A DNA stretch of 64,000 bases. Origin: Lachnospiraceae bacterium (GTDB taxonomy: Bacteria; Bacillota; Clostridia; Lachnospirales; Lachnospiraceae). The stretch spans positions 1 to 64,000 of the forward strand of contig JAHZAV010000012.1 in NCBI GenBank assembly GCA_019423745.1, read 5' to 3'. The position numbers and the translations under genes are program-made. Below, in pieces: positions 53,009-61,134 of this stretch (position 1 is the first letter of the stretch; each line of letters begins with the position of its first letter). Under the pieces are notes generated by a model, which searched no databases, was not told the DNA's origin, and was given only the letters and a program-made list of their open reading frames with translations.

Positions 53009-54160
53009 TTATATATCCAAGGCCATATAATACCCATCGGAAACTGCGTTAGTAACTTTTCCCGGTCTTCTACAATCACCAATCATCTGCACAATCGGAG
53101 CGCTCATGCACAATTTTTCAAATAATTTATGATCTGCTTTATATCCCACAGCACAAATAATGGTATCTGCTTGTAACATGTTGATTTCCCCATTCATATC
53201 TTCAATCACAAGACCTTCACCGGTAATCTTCTTTCCCTTGCAGCCCGTAAAAAGACTAACCTTATTCTTTCTCATATCAACCTTGACTGCCGTACGGTAG
53301 AATACTTCTGAATCAAGAGCCACATCTTCTCTCAGTTCCACAATAGACACCTGTTTTCCCATTCTGGCAAGATGATCCGCTGTCTCACATCCAACCAGTC
53401 CGCCACCAAGCACTACAACCTTCTCTCCCACAGAATTTTCTTTTCCGTAAATTGTTTCAGCCATCTTTACCTTTGAATCACTAATTCCTTCAATTTTGGG
53501 TATAATTGGAGCAGCTCCTACAGCAAGCATAAGAACGTCTGGCTTTTCTTTTTCCAACATTTCTTCTGTAATTTCAGTGTTAAAGTGGACGGGTATCTCA
53601 TATTTTTTAATCATATATTCCAGCACCTGTTCAAATTCATACAGGCCATATTTAAAATCAACATGCTTGGCAAAATTAAGGGCACCACCTAATCTGTCAG
53701 TTTTTTCATACAACACAACCTGATGTCCTCGTTCCGCTGCCGTAATTGCAGCCTTCATTCCCCCTGGTCCGCCACCGATAATGACAACTTTCTTAGGTGT
53801 AGTAGGCTGGCTTTTGGCAATCCATTCGTTGAATTCATTTCCTATCACCGGATTAACTGTACAGGTTGTTGTCTCCGTTTTTAATGACTCTCCAAAACAT
53901 CCCATACATCTTAAACATTTTGTCAGTTCCTTCTCCCGTCCCTCTCTAAGTTTATTGGGCAAATACGGATCTGCAAGCAAAGGACGCCCAAGTTCAACAA
54001 TATCTGCTTTACCCTCTGCTATAATTTCTTCCATCATTTCCGGATCTACAATTGCTCCTACTGTAGATACAGGAATACTTACCTCTTTACGAATTGCCTG
54101 TGCAAGATATACATTAACACCCTTATCAATAAATTGCGTCGGATGAGTGCGGATATACAA
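53009..54160 (-). pseudogene. NADH:flavin oxidoreductase (BaiH/FadH-like), 5' half deleted
   Basis: The remaining ~380 codons cover the last part of an Old Yellow Enzyme barrel (GKADIVELGRPLLADP), the iron-sulfur cysteines CLRCMGC plus TTCTVNP, and two dinucleotide folds (VVIIGGGPGGMKAA and VVVLGGGLVGCETA). Full-length relatives (2,4-dienoyl-CoA reductase, BaiH/BaiCD type) are about 640-670 residues, so roughly 260-280 N-terminal residues with most of the flavin barrel are gone. Clear homology begins at about 54143, where the sequence abuts a plus-strand regulator fragment. No RBS precedes the first in-frame start. It is probably non-functional. Confidence 0.85.
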
Positions 54161-54514
54161 TATTACTGTAGAGAAAACAAAAAGGCCATTACATGTCTTT
54201 TAGACCGCAAACACGGTGATACGTACTTTGTAAAAAAACTTAAAACTATCATTTCTCAGCAGGTAAATGAAAGCATGGATCAGGACGGACTTCCCAGAGA
54301 TGAACTAAGACCTCATTTCGTCAAAATACTTTTGGAACTTCATTTTCTTTCAGCACAGACCTGGCTTGAATCGGGAGATGATACAGTATTATCTGTCAAT
54401 GATATTGTCAACTTATTAAATACAATGCGTGTAGGCAGTAGCTATTTGACATACAAACGTCTCTGTGACCCTGATTATGACAAAAAAATCCCATCACCAC
54501 AGTTTGATATATAA
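54134..54514 (+). pseudogene. C-terminal fragment of a TetR-like regulator
   Basis: About 120 codons look like the helical ligand-binding half of a TetR-family repressor (NKKAITCLLDRKHGDTYFVKKL onward), but the N-terminal helix-turn-helix is absent and there is no RBS. The first codons overlap the truncated oxidoreductase on the other strand, at the probable deletion junction (54140-54165). Family assignment of the fragment is tentative because TetR C-termini are variable. Confidence 0.55.
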
Positions 54515-54529
54515 TTAAACTTTAATATA

Positions 54530-54583
54530 AAAAACGCTTTTCTTCGTCTATGTCTGTTGCCATAAACCCGGAAAAGCGTTTTT
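54530..54583 (-). terminator. Bidirectional terminator after kdpE
   Basis: AAAAACGCTTTTC (54530-54542) pairs perfectly with GAAAAGCGTTTTT (54571-54583) across a 28-nt loop, with T-runs on both strands. Confidence 0.8.
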
Positions 54584-54610
54584 ATCTCTTTTTACTTCTT
54601 AGTCAATCAT

Positions 54611-55312
54611 CTATTCTACTTTTATCATACGATATCCTACCCCTATATGCGTTTGTATATATTGAGGTGAATCCTGCCGATTTTCTATCTTCTTTCTTAA
54701 AGTTGCCATAAACACTCTAAGAGACGCTACATCATTCTCCCAATTACTTCCCCAAATATTCTGTGTTATATATGTATGGGTTAAAACCTTGCCAACATTT
54801 CTGGAAAGTAAACATAACAATTTATATTCAATAGGGGTTAAATGTAATTCTTCCTTGTCCAAAAACACACATCCCGCTGCATAATCGATACGCAATTCTC
54901 CATTAACAAAAACTGCTTTTTCTGCAGAGGAATCATTTTTCATCATCAGAAGTCTTCTCTGCGTTACGCGCAATCTGGCAAGAAGCTCTTCTACAGAAAA
55001 TGGTTTGGTAAGATAGTCATCAGCCCCTGCATCTAAAGCCTCTATCTTGTCTGAATCCTCACTTCTGGCACTAATAACAATAATGGGCAGATTTGACCAC
55101 GAACGAATCTTTTGAATCACTTCTACACCATCCATATCCGGCAATCCCAAATCTAACAATACAATATCCGGATTGTGGGAAGAAGCGTCCAATATTGCCA
55201 TTTCACCATTGCATGCCGAAAGATATCGATAATCATGCGCTTTTAACGTTGTAGTAATTAGGTTTTTCACTGAATTATCATCTTCCACTACTAAAATTAA
55301 CGGTTTGTTCAT
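54611..55312 (-). CDS. kdpE: Response regulator KdpE
   Basis: This 233-residue OmpR-type regulator has a receiver domain with phospho-acceptor D54 in VLLDLGLPD and the acidic pair D11-D12. The C-terminal winged helix ends HIGVGYRMI. It overlaps kdpD by 35 bp and has GGAGG nine bases before ATG 55312. No kdpFABC target is in the window; the adjacent Trk-type genes are the natural candidate regulon (inference). Confidence 0.92.
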   Translation of the reverse strand: MNKPLILVVEDDNSVKNLITTTLKAHDYRYLSACNGEMAILDASSHNPDIVLLDLGLPDMDGVEVIQKIRSWSNLPIIVISARSEDSDKIEALDAGADDYLTKPFSVEELLARLRVTQRRLLMMKNDSSAEKAVFVNGELRIDYAAGCVFLDKEELHLTPIEYKLLCLLSRNVGKVLTHTYITQNIWGSNWENDVASLRVFMATLRKKIENRQDSPQYIQTHIGVGYRMIKVE

Positions 55313-57917
55313 TTATTCGTACCTCCTCAATTGGTAATGTAAATGTAAATACAGCACCGTGCGGAAAATTATCTGAAATGCCTAAAGTTCCGCCATGAGC
55401 ATTCACAATTGCTTTGCACAACGAAAGCCCCAATCCCAGGCTTCGCCTACTATCGGCAACACGATTTGCCCCGCTGTAAAACATCTCAAATACCTGATCT
55501 TTATTTTCATCCGGAATGCCTGCCCCGTCATCAATAACGGAGATCACCGCCCACTCATCCTGACGTTTCGTCTTAACTGTAATATTAGATCCTTTCGGGG
55601 TATATTTTATCGCATTGTCTATTAAATTAATCATAACTTGAACAATCAATTTGGCATCCATTTTTGCAAGTAATAAATCATCTTGATGCTTTACTTCTAT
55701 TTTATGCTCTGGCTTCAGCCTTTTTACATGTCGAATTGCTTCTTTTACTACTTCATCAACCAGTTCCGCAGATATATGCAGATTTAGCTTTCCTTCTTCT
55801 AGTCTTGTAACAGAAAGCAAATTTTCCACCAGATTAATCAGCCACATGGAATCATCATAAATATCTTGATATAAGCTGTGTTTCGTTGCCACATCAAAAG
55901 ATTCACCATTATATAATAAATTGCTCGCATTACCCGAAATAGATGTAAGAGGTGTACGAAGATCATGTGAAATTGCACGTAAAAGATTTGCCCGCAATTG
56001 TTCGTTTTTTGCTAAAACAGCTACCTTCTCCTTTTCTATTGCATTTTTTCTATTTTCTAATGCTAATGCACATTCTCCTAAAATAGATAACAGGATGCTA
56101 TTCTCATAGGCATCTATAGGCTGTTGCATAATGCCTATTCCAACCACTCCATATACTGCATTTTTCACCCGAATTGCAAGATATAATCCCCGGGCTTCTG
56201 AAAATGTCTGAGTAGTGGCTCCTGCATGTTTGTTATTTTTCATTACCCATTCTACAACTTTTTTTTCTTTTTCCGACGAATAATCCTGAATCGTAACATT
56301 TTCACCAGAAGGAAAAAACAAAGGTTCTGTTAATGTTTCCCCTTCTGCAGGATATATAATAATATCCTTTTTTAAAAGTCGCAAAAGCTGATGTGCAGTA
56401 GCTGTCAGAATTTCTTCATCATTTTGTGCCTGCTGCATTAATTGATTCGTATCAAATAATATCTTTGTCCGAAATGCTGCCTGTGCAGACAACTTGGCAT
56501 TACTCTTCAATTTGGTTGCCAGCGTACTTGTCAACAGGGCAGCTATAAACATTACAACAAATGTTACCGGATATCCGATATCAGATGCCTGTAATGTATA
56601 TTTGGGATCTGTAAATAAAAAATTAAATACTAATACACTTACAATAGAAGAAATAAGGCTATATACTCTGTTATTGGTAATTACAGAAATAATTAAGACA
56701 GCCAAGACATATATTGTGATAATATTTGCTTCTGCAAGTCCAAGCCATTCAAATAAATACCCTAATGCACTTGCAGCTAAGAGTATTCCAACACTTTTGG
56801 CAATATCAACCACTAAAAAAGGCAGCCAGTCCATACTCATTTTAGACTGATACGTAGAAATTTCTGATTCTTGATCTGGAATAATATAAACATCTAATTT
56901 AGGGGCATGAATAAGCAATTGCTCTGTAAATGCTGATTTTCTGATAAAACTTTTTTTCGTTCTGATACTACGACCTATAACAACTTTTGAAACACCAGTT
57001 AACCTGGCAAATTCTGCAATTTGAAATGGTACGTCATCCCCATATACTATTTCGAGTTCAGCTCCTAATTGTTGTGCTAAATGCATATTAGCTCTTAACC
57101 GTTCCTTATTTGTTCCATCCATCGTCTTAAATTTGGAAGTCTCCACATAAAGTGCCGTAAAAGAACCTTGAAATGCATGTGCCATTCGTGATGCAGTCCG
57201 AATAATTTTTGCATTAGATGATGCAGGAGACAGGCATACCAAAATATGTTCTTCTCTTAAAAAATCACTGCTTTTTTTCGTGCTTGCTTGTTCTGAAATA
57301 CTGTTCGTACGATCAACATACCGTCTCATAGCAATTTCTCGCAAAGCTGTAAGTGTTTCCTCTTTGTAAAATGTCTTCATTGACAAAGACGTCCTATATA
57401 GAATATTCATCCTCTGAATCAATTCCTTAGGATTCATATCTATAAACTCAACCTGATCTGCCGTATCAAAAACAAAATCCGGAATTCGTTCCTTTAGATT
57501 TTCTCCAGTAAGAGCTACTATTGTATCATTCATGCTTTCAATATTTTGTACACTTAAAGTGGTATAAACATCAATACCGGCATTTAATAACTCCTTCACA
57601 TCTTGATATCTCTTTTTATGCCTACACCCATCTGCATTCAAATGAGCAAGATCATCAATTATAATCAATCCAGGCGCTCTTTTTATAGCGCCATCTAAAT
57701 CAAATTCCTTGACTACTATTCCATTTTGATTCAATTCCAAATTAGGCAATACTTCCAGACCTTTTTTTAATTTTTCTGTTTCTATACAGCAATTAGGACT
57801 TATATATCCGACTATCACTTCACTCTGATTCTGTTTGGCTTCGTGTGCTGCTTTTAACATTGCATATGTTGTTCCAGAACATGGTGCATATCCAAAAAAA
57901 ATTTTTAACTTTCCCAT
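55278..57917 (-). CDS. kdpD: Sensor kinase KdpD
   Basis: This 879-residue membrane kinase has an N-terminal KdpD domain (1-205) and a universal-stress-protein domain (about 225-350), the site where c-di-AMP binds in some KdpD proteins. Four DUF4118 helices (about 375-475), a GAF-like region (about 485-620), the His kinase A domain with H651 in AISHDLRTP, and an ATPase domain with IDDGAGIP follow. The usual N-terminal Walker A lysine is replaced: GYAPCSGTTY in place of GxAxGVGKTY. It senses potassium limitation or osmotic stress in relatives. Confidence 0.94.
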   Translation of the reverse strand: MGKLKIFFGYAPCSGTTYAMLKAAHEAKQNQSEVIVGYISPNCCIETEKLKKGLEVLPNLELNQNGIVVKEFDLDGAIKRAPGLIIIDDLAHLNADGCRHKKRYQDVKELLNAGIDVYTTLSVQNIESMNDTIVALTGENLKERIPDFVFDTADQVEFIDMNPKELIQRMNILYRTSLSMKTFYKEETLTALREIAMRRYVDRTNSISEQASTKKSSDFLREEHILVCLSPASSNAKIIRTASRMAHAFQGSFTALYVETSKFKTMDGTNKERLRANMHLAQQLGAELEIVYGDDVPFQIAEFARLTGVSKVVIGRSIRTKKSFIRKSAFTEQLLIHAPKLDVYIIPDQESEISTYQSKMSMDWLPFLVVDIAKSVGILLAASALGYLFEWLGLAEANIITIYVLAVLIISVITNNRVYSLISSIVSVLVFNFLFTDPKYTLQASDIGYPVTFVVMFIAALLTSTLATKLKSNAKLSAQAAFRTKILFDTNQLMQQAQNDEEILTATAHQLLRLLKKDIIIYPAEGETLTEPLFFPSGENVTIQDYSSEKEKKVVEWVMKNNKHAGATTQTFSEARGLYLAIRVKNAVYGVVGIGIMQQPIDAYENSILLSILGECALALENRKNAIEKEKVAVLAKNEQLRANLLRAISHDLRTPLTSISGNASNLLYNGESFDVATKHSLYQDIYDDSMWLINLVENLLSVTRLEEGKLNLHISAELVDEVVKEAIRHVKRLKPEHKIEVKHQDDLLLAKMDAKLIVQVMINLIDNAIKYTPKGSNITVKTKRQDEWAVISVIDDGAGIPDENKDQVFEMFYSGANRVADSRRSLGLGLSLCKAIVNAHGGTLGISDNFPHGAVFTFTLPIEEVRINEQTVNFSSGR

Positions 57918-57945
57918 CTGCTCACCTTCTTACCAATCTGTCTGT

Positions 57946-57974
57946 ACTATACCTTAATTCACTCTCCTAGTCTA
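57946..57974 (-). promoter_or_regulatory. Possible internal promoter for kdpDE
   Basis: On the minus strand TAGACT (57974-57969), 17-bp spacer, TATAGT (57951-57946), about 30 bp before kdpD. It would let kdpDE be expressed apart from trkHA. Confidence 0.45.
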
Positions 57975-58012
57975 CTATTCTTTAAATCTTCCTGTGCACC
58001 ATTTACTGAACT

Positions 58013-58507
58013 TTAAACTGTCAGATATTTTATAACTGTGGAAATCTCTTTGTTAAAATAGTCTTTATTCCATATTATTCTTCTCTCTATCCACTTTTCT
58101 CCAAGAGGCTCAAGAGGTATTTCCAATTGTTTGTATTGTATCATCCTTCTATATAATTTTATCAAATCCGAACCGAACTCCTTATCCGCATTCTTAGAAT
58201 CTCCACTTCTAATCTCAACACATCCCAAATCTACTTTTCCGTCTCTTATATATTGTTCTATTTCTTCATAGGTTCCATAGAAAAAATGTATATTACTCTT
58301 AATGTGATCCTTGCTTATTTTTTCAATAATACCATCCATTAATCCTATGTCTTCTACATGTTCAAACCCAATACGTAATATTGATGTGTCAGATACGGCA
58401 GCCGAATTTTTCTCAATATCGTAAAAAAAAGCATCTACCTTTTTCATAAATCGGTATCCAAGCCACAAAAACAGTGCTACGACACATAATAAAATTATAT
58501 CTCTCAT
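58013..58507 (-). CDS. Membrane-anchored protein with half a substrate-binding-like fold
   Basis: This 164-residue protein has one N-terminal helix (about 3-20). The following domain reads like the first lobe of a LysR-type or periplasmic binding domain (LRIGFEHVE, then HIKSNIHFFYGTYEEIEQYIRDGKVDLG), and the second lobe is missing. It is encoded 18 bp after trkA and 95 bp before kdpD. I do not recognise a named family. Placement suggests an accessory or sensor for the potassium system; whether the domain is outside or inside the cell is not clear from the sequence. Confidence 0.65.
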   Translation of the reverse strand: MRDIILLCVVALFLWLGYRFMKKVDAFFYDIEKNSAAVSDTSILRIGFEHVEDIGLMDGIIEKISKDHIKSNIHFFYGTYEEIEQYIRDGKVDLGCVEIRSGDSKNADKEFGSDLIKLYRRMIQYKQLEIPLEPLGEKWIERRIIWNKDYFNKEISTVIKYLTV

Positions 58508-58525
58508 TTACGTTTTCTCCTATGC

Positions 58526-59200
58526 CTATATATGAAAACATTTTTGTATATCTTTCATACTGCCCAGCACCAACATCGTATAGTTATCTGGTATACGCGT
58601 ATTTGATCCGATATTTAAATCCATTATTCCATCATGTTTTAGTGCCATAATGTTAATATTGTGATTGTTACGTATATCCAACTGACCAATTGTTTTGCCC
58701 ACCCATTTTGAAGGAATCACTATTTCAAAAATAGCGTGTGTACTATCTAATTCAATATAATCCAGAATATGATCTGCGCTATAGCGGATAGCCGTCCATA
58801 TCGCCAACTGTTTTTCTGGATATACCACCTCATCCGCCCCATTCTTTAATAAAAATTTTGCATGCACATCTCTGGCCGCCCTGGAAATGACCATCTGTGC
58901 TCCTAATTCTTTAAGCAAAGATGTCGTCTCTAAAGAACTCTGAAAATTATCTCCGATAGCAACAATACAAATATCATAATTTCTCACACCGAGCGATCGT
59001 AAAAATTCTTCATCTGTACTGTCCCCAATCTGTGCATTCGTAACATATGGAAGAACTGTATTTACTCTTTTCTCTTCCCGATCAACAGCCATTACCTGAT
59101 GATGAAGTTCCTCTAATTTAAATGCAATATGTCTTCCAAATCTTCCCAACCCAATTAGTAATACCGATTTCATCATTCTAATTTCTTCTCCTTTATCCAA
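58526..59200 (-). CDS. trkA: TrkA/KtrA-type potassium channel regulator
   Basis: This 224-residue peripheral protein has an N-terminal RCK fold with LIGLGRFGRHIA (NAD/ATP site) and a C-terminal RCK_C domain from about residue 140 (TIGQLDIRNNHNINIMALKHDG). It gates the TrkH/KtrB pore; in Firmicutes RCK_C domains are common c-di-AMP receptors. It overlaps trkH by 8 bp. The single-RCK length fits KtrA-type rather than double-domain TrkA. Confidence 0.93.
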   Translation of the reverse strand: MDKGEEIRMMKSVLLIGLGRFGRHIAFKLEELHHQVMAVDREEKRVNTVLPYVTNAQIGDSTDEEFLRSLGVRNYDICIVAIGDNFQSSLETTSLLKELGAQMVISRAARDVHAKFLLKNGADEVVYPEKQLAIWTAIRYSADHILDYIELDSTHAIFEIVIPSKWVGKTIGQLDIRNNHNINIMALKHDGIMDLNIGSNTRIPDNYTMLVLGSMKDIQKCFHI

Positions 59201-60533
59201 CTGTAATTTTTTCTTGAGGAAGTCTCGAATTATTTACTTTTTTTTCAGAAAATGCCGCAAAAATTAAAGTTAATCCCCCTACTCTTCCAAAAAACATTAA
59301 CCCGATCAGTATCATTTTAGATATATCTGTCAAATCAGGTGTAATACCCAACGATAGCCCTACTGTACCGATTGCTGAACTTGTTTCAAACAAAGCAGAA
59401 AGCAAAGGTATTTTTTCTAGTGAACTAATGATCATCCCCCCTGTTAAAAACAGCACCAAATACATTAGAAGAATGGTAGCTGCCGTTCGTACTGCCTCAC
59501 TTTCAACCCGTCTTCCAAAAAAGTGCGCATACTCTTTCTTCTGAAACACCGATACCGCTGATGCACAAAGTACTGCAAAAGTGGTTGTTTTCATTCCACC
59601 GGCAGTGGAACCTGGCGATCCGCCAATCAGCATTAATATAATAATTATCATTTGACCAGTTTCACTTAGAATTGTTAGATCAGCAGTGTTAAATCCTGCC
59701 GTCCTGGGAGTGACTGACTGAAACAGGGAATACCAAATTCTCCTCACAAGAGAAAATTCCGTAAACTCACAAAAGAAAAAATATATGGCCGGAACAATAA
59801 TCAGACTTATTGTCACACACAAAATCACTTTACTCTGCATTCTATATTTACTAAAATGCCATCTATTTTTTTGAACATCAGCCCATGTAAGAAATCCAAT
59901 GCCCCCTACAATAATCAACAACATAATTGTTATATTTATAATCGGCTGCTCTGAATATAATGTTAGAGATGAATACGGCTGAAGCACTCCATTCAAATCG
60001 AATCCAGCATTACAAAATGCTGATATTGAGTGAAACAAAGCGTACCATATGCCTTTTGGAATTCCGAAATCTTTGCAAAAAACAATTGCCAGAAATGCAG
60101 CACCAACCAGTTCAATCACAATACTTGTTCTTAATATAAATCTGGTCATTCTGACAATCCCACCAACCTGTGGTGCCGAAATTGCTTCTTGCATAATACT
60201 TCTTTGCATCAGCCCTATTTTTCTTCCCGAAGCAGTGGCTACTGCCACCGCAATTGTAACAACTCCCATGCCTCCTATCTGAATAAGCATCAAAATAATT
60301 ACCTGTCCAAATAAGGACCAGTAAGTGGCTGTATCGTGCACTACTAAACCAGTCACGCAAACTGCAGATGTGGCTGTAAATAATGCATCTAAAAATTTTG
60401 TTCCTGTATTTGTGTCAGTTGCAATAGGAAGCATTAAAAGCAAACTTCCTAAAAGAATTACTGTAAAAAAACCAATTATAATAATTTGGAATGATGTAAT
60501 ATGCCGATTTATTTTCTTTCCTGAATCCATCAC
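59193..60533 (-). CDS. trkH: TrkH/KtrB-type potassium transporter
   Basis: This 446-residue membrane pore has four repeated M1-P-M2 units. P-loop glycines lie in the TSAVCVTGL, ISAFCNAGFD, VTPRTAGFNT and SSAIGTVGLS segments. It takes up K+ (with Na+ or H+) together with the TrkA subunit. It is the first gene of the potassium block; its upstream region has response-regulator-like direct repeats. Confidence 0.94.
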   Translation of the reverse strand: MMDSGKKINRHITSFQIIIIGFFTVILLGSLLLMLPIATDTNTGTKFLDALFTATSAVCVTGLVVHDTATYWSLFGQVIILMLIQIGGMGVVTIAVAVATASGRKIGLMQRSIMQEAISAPQVGGIVRMTRFILRTSIVIELVGAAFLAIVFCKDFGIPKGIWYALFHSISAFCNAGFDLNGVLQPYSSLTLYSEQPIINITIMLLIIVGGIGFLTWADVQKNRWHFSKYRMQSKVILCVTISLIIVPAIYFFFCEFTEFSLVRRIWYSLFQSVTPRTAGFNTADLTILSETGQMIIIILMLIGGSPGSTAGGMKTTTFAVLCASAVSVFQKKEYAHFFGRRVESEAVRTAATILLMYLVLFLTGGMIISSLEKIPLLSALFETSSAIGTVGLSLGITPDLTDISKMILIGLMFFGRVGGLTLIFAAFSEKKVNNSRLPQEKITVG

Positions 60534-60576
60534 TGTGCCCTCCTCATATCACACCTCTAAATCTTCTTTATGCGCT

Positions 60577-60633
60577 CTTAATCATATCTTAATCTGTATT
60601 AAATATGTATAAGTAAAATACAGGCTGTATTAA
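60577..60633 (-). promoter_or_regulatory. Repeat cluster upstream of trkH, candidate KdpE site
   Basis: CTTAATC occurs at 60577-60583 and 60588-60594 (11-bp period), CTGTATTAA at 60594-60602 and 60625-60633 (31-bp period), and a 15-bp dyad AATACAG-g-CTGTATT at 60617-60631. Helically phased direct repeats are typical OmpR/KdpE-class sites. Assignment to KdpE is inference. Confidence 0.45.
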
Positions 60634-60680
60634 GATTGTATAAAGGCGTTTTACCACATGAACTTTTCTTAGTTTTTAAA

Positions 60681-60709
60681 TTGACATTTTTATGGATACT
60701 ACTTATAAT
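60681..60709 (+). promoter_or_regulatory. Consensus promoter of blaI-blaR1
   Basis: TTGACA (60681-60686), 17-bp spacer, TATAAT (60704-60709), a perfect sigma-A match. Just downstream is the dyad TTAC-attc-GTAA (60715-60726), a likely BlaI-type operator over the start of transcription. Confidence 0.85.
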
Positions 60710-60746
60710 ATTTATTACATTCGTAAGATTTAAGGAGGATTTATAA

Positions 60747-61133
60747 ATGCGCACCCTTCCGCAAATTTCTGAAGCTGAATTTGAAGTTATGAAAATTGTA
60801 TGGAAACATGCTCCCATCAGTACCAATGAAATAACCGAAAAATTATTGAAGACGACAAACTGGAGTCCGAAAACAATACAGACTTTAATCAAACGTCTTG
60901 TAACAAAAGGTGCTCTGACTTATGAAAAACAGAGTCGGGTATTCGTTTATACTCCAGTTGTGGAAGAAAACGAATTCATCAGTCAGAAAAGCAACTCTTT
61001 TCTAAAACGATACTTTGATGGTGATATCACTGCCATGCTGTCTGCTTTTATAGAAAATGACAAACTATCTGAAACAGAAATAGATACGCTCCGCTCCCTT
61101 CTGTCAAAGAGCTCTAAAAAAGGGGATCATTAA
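60747..61133 (+). CDS. blaI: BlaI/MecI/CopY family repressor
   Basis: This 128-residue protein has the winged helix ISEAEFEVMKIVWKHAPIS, then TNWSPKTIQTLIKRLVTKGAL, and a C-terminal dimerisation helix pair. Such repressors are cleaved when the partner BlaR1-type sensor detects beta-lactam. It is 1 bp from the sensor gene. A dyad over its own promoter implies autoregulation. AAGGAGG precedes ATG 60747. Confidence 0.93.
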   Translation: MRTLPQISEAEFEVMKIVWKHAPISTNEITEKLLKTTNWSPKTIQTLIKRLVTKGALTYEKQSRVFVYTPVVEENEFISQKSNSFLKRYFDGDITAMLSAFIENDKLSETEIDTLRSLLSKSSKKGDH

Positions 61134-61134
61134 C

